Of a DNA stretch of 64,000 nt, positions 1 through 9,403 are shown piece after piece. The notes under the pieces were generated by a model that had not been told where the DNA came from, searched no databases, and worked only from the letters and a program-made list of their open reading frames with translations. Origin of the DNA: Candidatus Rhodoferax mariagerensis (lineage in GTDB: Bacteria > Pseudomonadota > Gammaproteobacteria > Burkholderiales > Burkholderiaceae_C); contig JADKAW010000044.1 of NCBI GenBank assembly GCA_016719055.1, forward strand, positions 1 to 64,000, in the 5' to 3' direction. The translations under genes and the position numbers were made by a program. The stretch's first letter is position 1; every line of letters begins with the position of its first letter.

Positions 1-138
1 CTTCGCCGCCGCCTCAGCCTTGGCTTTTTCTTCGGCCCGCTGCTGGGCTTCGGCCTGCTGTTGGATGCGCTTTTTGATTGGCTCCAAAAATGCGTCTGCT
101 GGCCGCTTCAATTTTGCGGAAATCAACTTACCCCTCAT
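1..138 (-). CDS. Start of an unrecognised protein, cut by the window edge
   Basis: An open frame begins with ATG at 136-138 and stays open for 46 codons to base 1. The visible part is helical and becomes rich in Gln, Ala, Glu and Lys (a QQQAEAQQRAEEKAKAEAAAK-like stretch), as in coiled-coil tails. There is no clear ribosome binding site, and the DNA just upstream looks degenerate, so this may be the tail of decayed coding DNA rather than a living gene. I do not recognise the family. Confidence 0.25.
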   Translation of the reverse strand, partial: MRGKLISAKLKRPADAFLEPIKKRIQQQAEAQQRAEEKAKAEAAAK

Positions 139-570
139 ATTTCAGCTTGTTGATCGCGGTTTTCAGATTTCAATCGTCAATGCGTCAGGTGCGTGTAGTC
201 GTCATGGGCTGATTGGTGTGGTCATCCTTCTCGCCATCGTCCGGCAATATTGGTTTTTCCAGAACGTAATGGCCTTGGGTTTTGAAGCCCAAGCCCTGGG
301 CGTCAATTTCTTCCTGCAGGCAAAGTGCCTGGACTCGCGGACAGGTCATCGAGGCATTCCGCTCCACTGGAGCGGTGGTGGTCCCGTCGAACTGGGATCG
401 CCCGCTTCACGAGTTGGGCGTCCACCACCTTCACGCTTTGTCAACCGCGGTGGTGATGAAGCGCTCGATACCAGGCTTGCCAGGCGTCGTCAACCGCCAA
501 GCAACATTGATGATCCGAAACAGGTGTAGTTGGTAGCCCAATACTTCATGATTCGGGGCGGCGCGTCCTG
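139..570 (-). other. Degenerate, apparently minus-strand coding DNA
   Basis: The minus strand shows protein-like stretches broken by stops and frame changes. One runs from 367 to 185 (containing ALCLQEEIDAQGLGFKTQG). Another piece lies at about 480-400 in a different frame. No single frame is intact and I cannot name the family. The plus-strand open frame over 20-529 has composition typical of an antisense shadow. Confidence 0.25.
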
Positions 571-575
571 CTCTA

Positions 576-620
576 TGAAAGTTAGCAGGCCGCTACCGCT
601 GGCGGCGCTTGAAAGCGTTT
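576..620 (+). pseudogene. Short remnant of an EAL-domain 3' end
   Basis: About 45 bases encode SRPLPLAALE and closely resemble, at DNA level, the last codons of the EAL gene that ends at 9102 (there LFSRPLPLAALEAFARSH). One extra base shifts the frame after the shared part. Nothing upstream in the same frame looks like the rest of an EAL domain. It is probably what is left of another copy of that gene after deletion or insertion of the neighbouring IS66-type element. Confidence 0.4.
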
Positions 621-743
621 GCGCGCCTGCCTGGGTAAATAGTCTGGGTGGTTTAAGGCTGCGCAGCGCGCCCGCCGACCTGCCGCCTGATATTCAAAAA
701 AAATCGTATCTACTCAGGCCAATTTTAGGCAGGTAGATCGGAT

Positions 744-2194
744 TCAGGCGAAGCTTGGCTGAGGGGGTGCACCCTTGAAGGCAGCGACGAGGGACTCAAA
801 GATGTTGTTGCCCGCTTGTGCATGGTGGCGCAATAGGAGGGTGATGACGCAGTAGGTCCCCGGCACCTTGCGGTATCCGAAAGCAGCCGAGACCTTTTGC
901 TTGACCTTAGGCATACGCACGGTCTGTTCAGCAAGGTTGGTGGTGAACGGTACGTTGGGCTGCGTCATGAAGCGCCAAACATCATCGCTGTAATTACGCA
1001 GTCGGCCGATCAAATTGGTGGCCTTGCTTTGCTTGGAATGCCGCGTTTGCCAGTGGCGGCATCAATGGGGTTTCTGTCAGGCTTGCGCCGAATTGCGTCA
1101 TACAAGTCGCGCAGATCAGCTACTTGGCTTTGATACTTCACGCTGGCGTAGCGGGCGTTTTGTCATCAACGCAATTGCGATTGTCCAAGTGATTGGCGTG
1201 CGAGAGCAACTCAATCATGTCGCCTGCCCAAGCTTGTCCTGCTCTTCATGGAGGTAAGTCAACTCGCGCAAGTGGTGTTGGTTGCACAGGGCGTGCTGGC
1301 ACTCCAAGGCCTTGTAGGTATCCAGCCGTCGTGCACCAACACGCCTTTGCTGAAAAGCTGTAGAGCCAGAGATTCAAACGCTTCACCGCCACGCTTGGGG
1401 TGGCAACCCATCCAGGTCGTGTCTCGGTGGCCAATACATGCAGCCAGTGCAGCGTCTGCTAACCCGCAGGCCGCTCTCATCGGCATGTGCCACCTCTGCT
1501 TTGACCACAGCTTCTGGCCGATGTCTTCAACGCTGGGCTTCCAAGAGGTTTGCGCCCATCGGCCTGCCTTGATAACCGTTGCTTGGCTCACGGGTAAGTC
1601 AAAGAGGTCTTTCATCAGCGCAGCCGTGCGCTCTACGGAGACAGCGTGATTAAGGTTAAGGTGCACCATGGCCGCCTGTGCCCGTGGGCCGTATTGCACG
1701 CGCGCGGCTACATCGGCTGGAAATCTGCGGTGTGCACATGCCCACAAGCGCAGATGGCTTGCATGACGCGGTGCTCAGTCCTCACACTGCAGAACAGGCA
1801 AATCAAAGACTTGACGTGTTTCTGCGACGCACGCAAAAGCGAGCTTGCCGTGACACGCTGGGCAGTTGTCGGGTACGTTGTGGGTAATGATTTTGTCGGG
1901 CTCAGTGACCTGCCTCAAGGTACGCCCTGGATGACCATCCTGCCCACCTGTTGGGTTGCGACCCGCAACACGCAAGGACTTTGGTGCGGGTTTGTTCAGT
2001 CCGTCGCTTGATGGCGGCTTGCTGGAGTTTTTGCTGTTGAGCGCAAGACGGCCTTCGAGCTGATTGATGCGCTCCTGCAGCACAGCCATCTGCGTCACGA
2101 GTTCTCGTACTTGGCTCTGCAATGGCCACAGCGCACGGATCAAATCGTCCTTTTGCACATGGCTGAGCTTTGCGAGATCGGGTAAGTTTTGCAT
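744..2194 (-). pseudogene. IS66-family transposase, frameshifted
   Basis: Three separate open pieces on the minus strand line up in order with an IS66 transposase of normal length (about 480 codons). The N-terminal part (2194-1775) has the leucine-rich coiled region, the SSKPPSSDG motif and the CPACHGKL zinc-binding segment. The middle part (1747-1259) carries the catalytic core, including GVLVHDGW. The C-terminal part (1013-744) has NLAEQTVRMPKVKQKVS and the terminal domain. The stretch between 1259 and 1013 is recognisable only in shifting frames. At least three indels separate the pieces, so no functional transposase can be made. No accessory genes (tnpA/tnpB of IS66) are recognisable beside it. 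Confidence 0.8.
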
Positions 2195-2646
2195 CAGGCC
2201 CGATTATCGCTCTCAATTTCATAGCAATTGACGACTGGACTTCATTGGGGGCTGAGTAGTTACAAAAAATCAGCCTCTAGCCCCCGTGCTGATTGGACTG
2301 AAAGCTACGAAACTGGTAGCGTCTCGACCTCAAAACCAACAATGTTGCGGCTGGTTTTTCAGCCCTCGCAAATCTCGATCGCCACCAGGCTGTTGTCGAT
2401 ACTGTCCAGAATTAGCTTGTCGTATTCGTCAATCAGCACCACCGCGCGTTGGCTGCGGTGCAGGTGCGCCTGGGTTTCGCCAATACGCTGATCGAGTTCA
2501 ACCCGCTCGCGCAGCACCCCACGGCCAAAACTGATGCGAATCACCGGGTATTTTTTGCCCCAGTCACAGCGGTCTTGCGCGGCCATTCAATCGAGCGTAG
2601 CGGGAGTACCATCAGCTTCTGGAGGCTCGACCCCCAGAAAGCCGGC
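2195..2646. other. Spacer between the IS66 remnant and the GGDEF gene
   Basis: Apart from the AAA-ATPase-like fragment, the stretch 2255-2330 (TCAGCCTCTAGCCC followed by GAAAGCTACGAAAC) resembles the small dispersed repeat seen elsewhere in the window. No intact gene is visible. The promoter of the downstream GGDEF gene must lie here, but I cannot place it. Confidence 0.3.
2359..2595 (-). pseudogene. Fragment of an AAA-ATPase-like (PF09820-type) protein
   Basis: The minus-strand frame encodes KYPVIRISFGRGV..., then VVLIDEYDKLILD, the Walker B-like hallmark of the AAA-ATPase-like/PD-(D/E)XK proteins common in bacteria. The usual gene is about 500 codons. Only about 75 codons are left here, with neither the P-loop nor the nuclease part. 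It lies between the IS66 remnant and the GGDEF gene and is probably a deletion scar. Confidence 0.5.
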
Positions 2647-5043
2647 ATGAACTTACGCATCTTTCAATGGCAATCACTCAAGACCCGCCTCACCCTGTTC
2701 ACGGTGGGCATCTTTGTGCTGGGCATCTGGCTGCTCGCGTTCTATGCCAGCCGCATCCTGCGCGATGATCTGCAGCAGATGTTGGGCGAGCAGCAGTTTG
2801 CCGCGGTGTCGGTAATGGCCCAGGAAATCAATGACCACCTGAGTGATCGCCAGCAAGCTCTGGAATCGATTGCCAAACAAGTGATGCCGGCGGTACTGGC
2901 TGATGCCGCCGCCCTGCAAGCGCTGCTGGAACAACACCCGCTGCTGCAACTGCTGTTCAACGGCGGAGTTTTCGTTACCGGTGCCGATGGCACGGCGATG
3001 GCCGATGTACCACGTTCGGCAGACCGGGTTGGCACCAACTACATGGACCGGGAGTTCGTTGCGGTCACGCTCAAGCAAGGGCTAGCGGTGATCGGTCGGC
3101 CGATCATGGGCAAGAAGCTGCAAGCACCGGTCTTTAGCATCAGCGCGCCGATTCGTGATGGCAAAGGCCAAGTGATCGGCGCCCTGGTCGGGGTGGTCAA
3201 CCTGGGCAAACCCAGCTTTCTCGACCAGATTGTGCAAGGCCGTTACGGTCAGGCCGGCAGCTATTTGCTGATCGCGCCACAACACAAGCTCATTGTCAAA
3301 GGCTCTGACAAGAGCCGCACCATGCAGCCGGCACCGGCCCCCGGGCTCAATGCCATGCATGACCGCTACACGCAGGGCTATGAAGGCTTTGGTTTGGCCG
3401 CCAGCTCGCGCGGCGTACTCCATCTGTCGGCTGCCAAGGGAATTGCTGCGTCAGGCTGGTTTCTCGTGGCCACACTGCCAGCGCAAGAGGCCTTTGCACC
3501 GATCGACCACATGCTGCAGCGCCTGTTTCTCGGCGCCATCGTGTTTACCGTGCTGGCCGGTGCGCTGACCTGGTGGTTGATCCAGCGCCTGCTGCAAGGG
3601 CAGTTGGCACCGCTGCTTGCTGCCAGCCGCGCACTTGCCAGCCAGGCCGCCATCGACGGGCCAACGCAGGCATTGCCGGTGCTGCGCCAGGACGAAATCG
3701 GTGAGCTGATCGGCGGCTTCAACCACCTGCTGGCAGCGGCGGGCAAACGCGAGCAGGCATTGGCCGAGAGCGAAGCCAAGTTTCGCGCGGTGGTCGAGCT
3801 GGCACCCGATGCGATTTTGCTGCACTGCCATGGAAAGCTGGCCTTCGTCAACCCGGCTACCGTGAAGTTGTTTGGTGCCAGCACCGAACAAGACCTGATC
3901 GGCAAACCGGTGCTGGAGCTGATCCACCCGGACTTTCACCAAATTGTGCTGGACCGGATTAAAAGAACCCACCAAACCGGCCAGCCGGAGCCAAGAATTG
4001 AAGAGCGTTTTGTCAAGCTCGATGGCACTTGTTTTGACGTGGAGGCCTCGGGGCGACAACTGGTTCTAGGGGGCGAGCCCTTCGTATTTGTCACCATCCG
4101 CGACATCACCGAGCGCAAACAGGCTCAGGCCAAGCTCCGCCTTGCCGCCAGCGTCTTCGCCCATACCCGTGAGGGCATCATGATCACCGGGGCAAATGCC
4201 GACATCATGGATGTGAATGAGGCCTTCACCCGCATCACCGGCTACAGCCGCGACGAGGTGCTGGGGAAAAACCCGCATATCCTGAGTTCTGGTCGCCATG
4301 ACGCGGCCTTCTTTGCCGCCATGTGGCGCAGCCTGTCCGAGCAGGGCTACTGGAGCGATGAAATCTGGAACCGGCGTAAAAGCGGTGAGGTGTTTGCCGA
4401 ACGGCTCACCATCAGCGCCGTGTGCGATGCCAGCGGCAGCGTGCAACATTACGTGGCCCTGTTCTCTGACATCACTGCGCACAAGGCCATGGAAGACCAG
4501 GTTCACCAAATGGCCTACTTTGATGCCCTCACCGGCCTGCCCAACCGCCGCCTGCTCGGTGATCGCTTGAGCCAGGCCATGGTTGCCAGCAAACGCAGCG
4601 GACTTTATGGGGCCTTGATGTTTCTGGACCTGGACAACTTCAAGCCTCTCAACGACACGCAGGGCCATGGTGTGGGTGACTTGCTGCTGATCGAGGTGGC
4701 CCGACGTTTGACCGACTGCGTGCGTGAAGCCGACAGCGTGGCCCGCCTCGGCGGTGATGAGTTTGTCGTGATGCTCAGCGAACTCGGTGCTGACCAGGCC
4801 GAGTCCAGCGCGCAGGCCCGCGCCGTAGCCGAAAAGATTCGCGACAGTCTGGCCACGCCCTACCAGTTGGCGTTGCTGCATGCGGGCGGTCAAAGTACCA
4901 TGGTAGAGCACCGGTGCAGTGCCAGCATCGGCGTGGTGATGTTCGGCCACCAGCAAGCCAGCCAGGCCGACATATTGAAATGGGCCGATGCGGCGATGTA
5001 CCAGGCCAAGCAAGCAGGACGCAATGTGGTTCGATTCGGTTAA
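2647..5043 (+). CDS. Membrane-bound diguanylate cyclase (Cache-PAS-PAS-GGDEF)
   Basis: This predicted 798-residue sensor makes cyclic di-GMP from two GTP. A transmembrane helix at about 15-35 is followed by a periplasmic Cache-like sensor (about 40-295), a second helix (about 300-325), a HAMP-like linker, two PAS domains (about 375-500 and 505-625) and a GGDEF domain (about 630-795). The GGDEF signature is intact at residues 702-706, and the allosteric inhibitory RxxD site (READ) sits five residues before it. Start choice: an upstream in-frame ATG at 2449 exists, but ATG 2647 gives an N-terminus (MNLRIFQWQS) that aligns with the next gene (MNSNVSPWQS). The ribosome binding site is weak. The next gene, 130 bases downstream, is a longer paralogue, so the pair arose by tandem duplication. 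The EAL domain present in the paralogue is absent here. Confidence 0.88.
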   Translation: MNLRIFQWQSLKTRLTLFTVGIFVLGIWLLAFYASRILRDDLQQMLGEQQFAAVSVMAQEINDHLSDRQQALESIAKQVMPAVLADAAALQALLEQHPLLQLLFNGGVFVTGADGTAMADVPRSADRVGTNYMDREFVAVTLKQGLAVIGRPIMGKKLQAPVFSISAPIRDGKGQVIGALVGVVNLGKPSFLDQIVQGRYGQAGSYLLIAPQHKLIVKGSDKSRTMQPAPAPGLNAMHDRYTQGYEGFGLAASSRGVLHLSAAKGIAASGWFLVATLPAQEAFAPIDHMLQRLFLGAIVFTVLAGALTWWLIQRLLQGQLAPLLAASRALASQAAIDGPTQALPVLRQDEIGELIGGFNHLLAAAGKREQALAESEAKFRAVVELAPDAILLHCHGKLAFVNPATVKLFGASTEQDLIGKPVLELIHPDFHQIVLDRIKRTHQTGQPEPRIEERFVKLDGTCFDVEASGRQLVLGGEPFVFVTIRDITERKQAQAKLRLAASVFAHTREGIMITGANADIMDVNEAFTRITGYSRDEVLGKNPHILSSGRHDAAFFAAMWRSLSEQGYWSDEIWNRRKSGEVFAERLTISAVCDASGSVQHYVALFSDITAHKAMEDQVHQMAYFDALTGLPNRRLLGDRLSQAMVASKRSGLYGALMFLDLDNFKPLNDTQGHGVGDLLLIEVARRLTDCVREADSVARLGGDEFVVMLSELGADQAESSAQARAVAEKIRDSLATPYQLALLHAGGQSTMVEHRCSASIGVVMFGHQQASQADILKWADAAMYQAKQAGRNVVRFG

Positions 5044-5172
5044 TTTTGTCGCCCTGCCGCAGCGTCAGATGGTGCACCGTGCCGGTCCACAAAATTTCAT
5101 TGAAATATGCCTCAAGCCCTTATGAATAATGCGTGAGTAGCTATAACAGTAATAGTGTTTTTGGAAATCGGT

Positions 5173-8100
5173 ATGAACTCAAATGTCTCCCCGTGGCAGT
5201 CGCTCCAAACCCGTGCAACCCTTTTTACGCTGGTGGTTTTTGTGCTGTCCATCTGGGCGCTCTCGTGGTACGCCAGCCGCTTGCTGCAAGCCGATCTGGA
5301 GCGTGTATTGGGCCAGCAGCAGTTTTCAACCGCCTCGGTGATGGCGCATGAAATCAATGACCGCCTGAGTGACCGCTTGCAAGCCCTGGAGACCATTGCC
5401 AAAGAAATTGATGCAACCCTGATGGCCCAGCCAGGTGCCTTGCAAACCCGGCTGAAGCAGCGCCCGCTGTTGCAAGTGCTGTTCAACGGCGGCGCCTGGG
5501 CGGCCGCAACCGATGGCGTTGCCATGGCCGACGTGCCGGGCTCGGCACAGCGCATTGGCACCTCTTACCTGGATGTGGATTTCATCGCCGCAGCCCTCAA
5601 GGACGGCAAGGCATCGATCAGCCGACCGGTCATTGGCAAAAAGCGCATGATGCCCATTGTTGCCATGGCGGTGCCGATTCGCAACAAGCAAGGCCAGGTC
5701 ATCGGTGTTCTGACTGGGGTAACCGACCTGGGCCGACCCAATTTTCTCGACCTGATTGCGCAGAGCGACTACGGCAAGACCGGCGGCTTTTTGCTGATCG
5801 CCGCGCAGCACCGACTGGTGATCACGGCCACCGACAAAAGCCGCATCATGGAGCCGCTGCCCGCCGTCGGCATCAACCTGTTGAATGACCGGTTCACCAG
5901 CGGTTATGAAGGGTCGGCCGTTTTGACCAATCCAAGGGGGGTGGAAGTGCTGGCTTCGGGCAAAGGCATCCCCGTCGCTGGCTGGTATCTGCTGGCCTCG
6001 CTGCCCACTGCAGAAGCGTTTGCGCCGGTGCGAGACCTGCAGCAGCGTTTGCTCTGGGCCACACTGCTGTTGACGCTGCTGACCGGTGCACTGACTTGGT
6101 GGATCTTGAAACGCCAGCTTTTGCCGCTGGTGGCCACGGCCGATGCGCTGGCGGCGCTGGCCGACTCCAGGCAGATGGCACAGCCCCTGAGCGCCACCCG
6201 CCCAGACGAAATCGGTTACCTGGTCAATGGCTTTAACCGCATTCTGGCCCGCTGGACGCAACGCGAGGCGGCGCTGAAAGACAGCCAACAAAACCTGGCC
6301 ATCACGCTCAACTCCATTGGTGATGCGGTGATTGCCACCGATGCAGCAGGTCTGATCACGCGCATGAACCCGACCGCCGAACGACTGACCGCCTGGCCGC
6401 TGGCCGAGGCGCTGGGCCGGCCACTGACCGAGGTGTTTTGTATTGTCAACGCCACGACGCGCGAGCCGGTTGCCGCCCCGGTACAAAAGGTGATCGAATC
6501 TGGCGCGGTGGTCGGGCTGGCCAACCACACCATGCTGCTGGCCAAAGACCGCCAGGAGTACCAGATTGCCGACAGCGCCGCTCCGATCCGCAACGCGGCG
6601 GGCGACATCATCGGCGTGGTGCTGGTGTTCAGTGATGTCACCGAAAAATACCAGGCCGAGCGGGCTTTGCTAGAGACCGAGTGGAAATTCCGCGCGCTGT
6701 TTGAAAAAGGCCCGATCGGTGTCGCCTACCACGAAATGATTTACGACGAGCTGGGTCAGCCCAAAGATTATTTTTTCATCGATGCCAACGCCACCTATCA
6801 AGAGCTGACCGGCGTCAACCCGCTGGGCAAAACCGTCACCCAGGCTTTCCCCGGCATCGAAAATGACCCGTTTGACTGGATCGGCACCTTTGGCCGCGTG
6901 GCGCGCACCGGCGAGCCGATTCGCTTTGAGCAGTTTCTCCTGACCAATGGCTGTTGGTACGACTGTGCCGCTTACCAGTTCAAGCCAGACGGCTTTGTGG
7001 TGGCGTTCTTGAACATCACCGAGCGCAAAAAGGCCGAACAAGAAGCCCGGGAATCGCAGCGCCGACTCGGCCTGGCGCTCGACGCGGCGGCCATCGGTGA
7101 GTGGGAGTTCGACGTGGCCAGCCAATGCGCACGTCGCTCAACCCGGCACGGCACCATTTTTGGTCAAAGCGTGCCGCTACCGCCGTGGACCCTGTCGGCC
7201 TTTTTTGATCACGTGTACCCGGATGATCTGGCGCGGGTCAAAGGGTCGGTTCAACAGGCGCTGGCGCTGGCGCAGGACTGGCGGGACGAATTTCGCATTG
7301 TTCGTGACGACCAGGTGGTGCGCTGGGTCTGGATCGTCGGCCACATTTTGATTGACTCGCAGGGCAAACCGGAAAAAGTGGTCGGCATGGTCTCTGACAT
7401 CACCGAGCGCAAACAGGCCGAAGAAGCCCTGCGCATTGCCGCCACCGCGTTTGAGTCGCAGCAAGGCATGGTCATCACCGATGCGCAACGCATGATTCTG
7501 CGGGTCAACCAAGCCTTTACCAGCATTACCAACTACAGCGACAAAGAAGCGGTGGGGCAATACCCGCGCATGCTGAAGTCTGGCCGCCACGACAGCGCGT
7601 TCTACGCCGCGATGACGCAAGCGCTGGAGCAAGATGGAACCTGGGCCGGTGAAATCTGGAACCGGCGCAAGAATGGCGAGATCTATCCCGAATGGCTCAG
7701 CATCAGCGCGGTCAAAGACGCTGACGGCCTGACCAGCCATTTTGTCGCCATCTTTAGCGACATCAGCGAGCGCATCAACGCGCTGGCGCAAATTGACACG
7801 CTGGCCTTTTATGACCCGCTGACCCAGTTACCCAACCGGCGCCTGCTGCTTGACCGGCTGGAGCAGGCGCTGCACGCCAGCACCCGCCATGCGCGCAACA
7901 GCGCCTTGTTGTTTGTTGATCTGGACAATTTCAAAACCCTCAACGACACGCTGGGCCACCACCAGGGCGACCTGCTGTTGGCGCAAGTGGCGCTGCGCCT
8001 GAAAACCTGTATCCGCGAAGGCGACACGGTCGCCCGTCTGGGCAGCGACGAATTTGTCGTGATGCTGGAAAACCTGAGCGAAGACGATATCGATGCCGCC

Positions 8101-9102
8101 ACCCAGGCTGAGACGGTGGCTGACAACATCCTCAATGCTTTTCAGCAAGACTTCTGGCTTGACCAGGGTAGCCACCATGCCACACCCAGTATCGGCATCA
8201 CCTTGTTTGGCGGCGACAGCCTGCAAAGCAGCGAGCAGCCGCTGCGCCATGCCGAACTGGCGATGTTCCAGGCCAAGGCGGCCGGGCGCAACACGCTGCG
8301 GTTTTTTGATGCCCGCATGCAGGCCGAAGTCTCGGCCCACGCCGCGCTCGAAGCTGATTTGCGCGAGGCGGTGCAACAACAGCAATTTTTGCTGCACTAC
8401 CAGCCCCAGGTGGTGGGGGCTGGCCGCATCACCGGGGTGGAGGCGCTGGTGCGCTGGCAACATCCGCAGCGCGGCATGGTGTCGCCGGCCGAATTTATCC
8501 CGTTGGCCGAAGAAAGCGGCCTGATTCTGCCGATTGGCCAATGGGTGCTGGAGACTGCCTGCGCCCAGTTGACCGCGTGGGCGCAGCAACCGGAACTGGC
8601 GCACCTGACTGTTGCCGTGAATGTCAGCGCGCGCCAATTCAAGCAGGAGGATTTTGTCGACAGCGTGTTGGCCACGCTGGCACGCACCCAGGCCAACCCG
8701 AAACGGCTCAAGCTGGAGCTGACCGAAAGCATGCTGATCGACGATGTCGAGGCCATCATCGCCAAGATGGGTTTGCTCAAGGCGCACGGTGTGGCCTTTT
8801 CGCTCGATGACTTTGGCACCGGTTATTCGTCGCTGGCCTACCTGAAACGCCTGCCGCTGGACCAGCTCAAGATTGACCAGGGCTTTGTGCGCAACATCGT
8901 CACCGACCCCAACGACGCGGTGATTGCCAGGATGGTGGTGCTGCTGGCCGAGAGCATGGGCCTGTCGGTCATTGCCGAAGGGGTGGAACTCCAGGCGCAG
9001 GCTGACTTTCTGGCGCACCAGGGCTGCCACGCCTATCAGGGCTATCTGTTTAGCCGACCGCTGCCGCTGGCGGCGCTGGAGGCGTTTGCGCGCAGCCATT
9101 GA
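5173..9102 (+). CDS. Membrane-bound GGDEF-EAL protein with Cache and four PAS domains
   Basis: The product (1309 residues) has a transmembrane helix, a periplasmic Cache-like sensor, a second helix and a HAMP-like linker (to about 370), four PAS/PAC units (about 380-500, 505-625, 630-755, 760-875), a GGDEF domain and a C-terminal EAL domain. The cyclase signature is GSDEF (957-961) instead of GGDEF. The RxxD inhibitory site (REGD) is kept. The phosphodiesterase part looks complete: EAL at 1090-1092, NVSARQF, ELTES, DDFGTGYSS, KIDQGFV and EGVE. It probably degrades cyclic di-GMP and may also make or sense it. ATG 5173 is preceded by GGAAA at good spacing; an in-frame GTG at 5155 would add six residues. 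It is the paralogue of the gene upstream. Confidence 0.9.
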   Translation: MNSNVSPWQSLQTRATLFTLVVFVLSIWALSWYASRLLQADLERVLGQQQFSTASVMAHEINDRLSDRLQALETIAKEIDATLMAQPGALQTRLKQRPLLQVLFNGGAWAAATDGVAMADVPGSAQRIGTSYLDVDFIAAALKDGKASISRPVIGKKRMMPIVAMAVPIRNKQGQVIGVLTGVTDLGRPNFLDLIAQSDYGKTGGFLLIAAQHRLVITATDKSRIMEPLPAVGINLLNDRFTSGYEGSAVLTNPRGVEVLASGKGIPVAGWYLLASLPTAEAFAPVRDLQQRLLWATLLLTLLTGALTWWILKRQLLPLVATADALAALADSRQMAQPLSATRPDEIGYLVNGFNRILARWTQREAALKDSQQNLAITLNSIGDAVIATDAAGLITRMNPTAERLTAWPLAEALGRPLTEVFCIVNATTREPVAAPVQKVIESGAVVGLANHTMLLAKDRQEYQIADSAAPIRNAAGDIIGVVLVFSDVTEKYQAERALLETEWKFRALFEKGPIGVAYHEMIYDELGQPKDYFFIDANATYQELTGVNPLGKTVTQAFPGIENDPFDWIGTFGRVARTGEPIRFEQFLLTNGCWYDCAAYQFKPDGFVVAFLNITERKKAEQEARESQRRLGLALDAAAIGEWEFDVASQCARRSTRHGTIFGQSVPLPPWTLSAFFDHVYPDDLARVKGSVQQALALAQDWRDEFRIVRDDQVVRWVWIVGHILIDSQGKPEKVVGMVSDITERKQAEEALRIAATAFESQQGMVITDAQRMILRVNQAFTSITNYSDKEAVGQYPRMLKSGRHDSAFYAAMTQALEQDGTWAGEIWNRRKNGEIYPEWLSISAVKDADGLTSHFVAIFSDISERINALAQIDTLAFYDPLTQLPNRRLLLDRLEQALHASTRHARNSALLFVDLDNFKTLNDTLGHHQGDLLLAQVALRLKTCIREGDTVARLGSDEFVVMLENLSEDDIDAATQAETVADNILNAFQQDFWLDQGSHHATPSIGITLFGGDSLQSSEQPLRHAELAMFQAKAAGRNTLRFFDARMQAEVSAHAALEADLREAVQQQQFLLHYQPQVVGAGRITGVEALVRWQHPQRGMVSPAEFIPLAEESGLILPIGQWVLETACAQLTAWAQQPELAHLTVAVNVSARQFKQEDFVDSVLATLARTQANPKRLKLELTESMLIDDVEAIIAKMGLLKAHGVAFSLDDFGTGYSSLAYLKRLPLDQLKIDQGFVRNIVTDPNDAVIARMVVLLAESMGLSVIAEGVELQAQADFLAHQGCHAYQGYLFSRPLPLAALEAFARSH

Positions 9103-9144
9103 AATTCCTCTGACCCAACAACCCAAGGCCGTGGCCTACCCAGG

Positions 9145-9348
9145 CACGTTGAGGCCGACAGCGATTTCGCAAAATTCGCTCTGGTCATCCAGGCTGAACA
9201 CACCAAAATCCTGCGCGCCTACACAGACCCGGATCTGCTCGTGCTGGACAATCTCGTTCTGGCTCGGCGCATTGCGTTACCCGTTTGGGGCGTTCTTCAA
9301 TCGCTGCAGATTGCTCTATTGCGCGCTTCAGCATCATTCCAGCCATGA
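9145..9348 (+). pseudogene. Possible fragment of an IS21-type IstB ATPase
   Basis: A 67-codon frame without a plausible start encodes LRAYTDPDLLVLDNLVLARR, which resembles the Walker B region of IstB helper ATPases (usually LLVIDDFGLAPL). No P-loop or other IstB part is present. The rest of the 300-base gap between the EAL gene and the PLP-enzyme gene shows no gene. The assignment is tentative. Confidence 0.25.
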
Positions 9349-9403
9349 CTAAAACCGCTTGAAGTTTTCGCTGAAATTGCAAAGACCTTGCTTGTTAGAT
9401 TGC

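Noticed and set aside
20..529. Plus-strand open frame of 169 codons at the left edge
   Set aside because: No domain, no ribosome binding site, Ser/Arg/Gly-rich composition, and it runs antisense to better, though broken, coding signal.
7828..9126. 432-codon minus-strand open frame
   Set aside because: Shadow of the GGDEF-EAL coding region; no recognisable domain.
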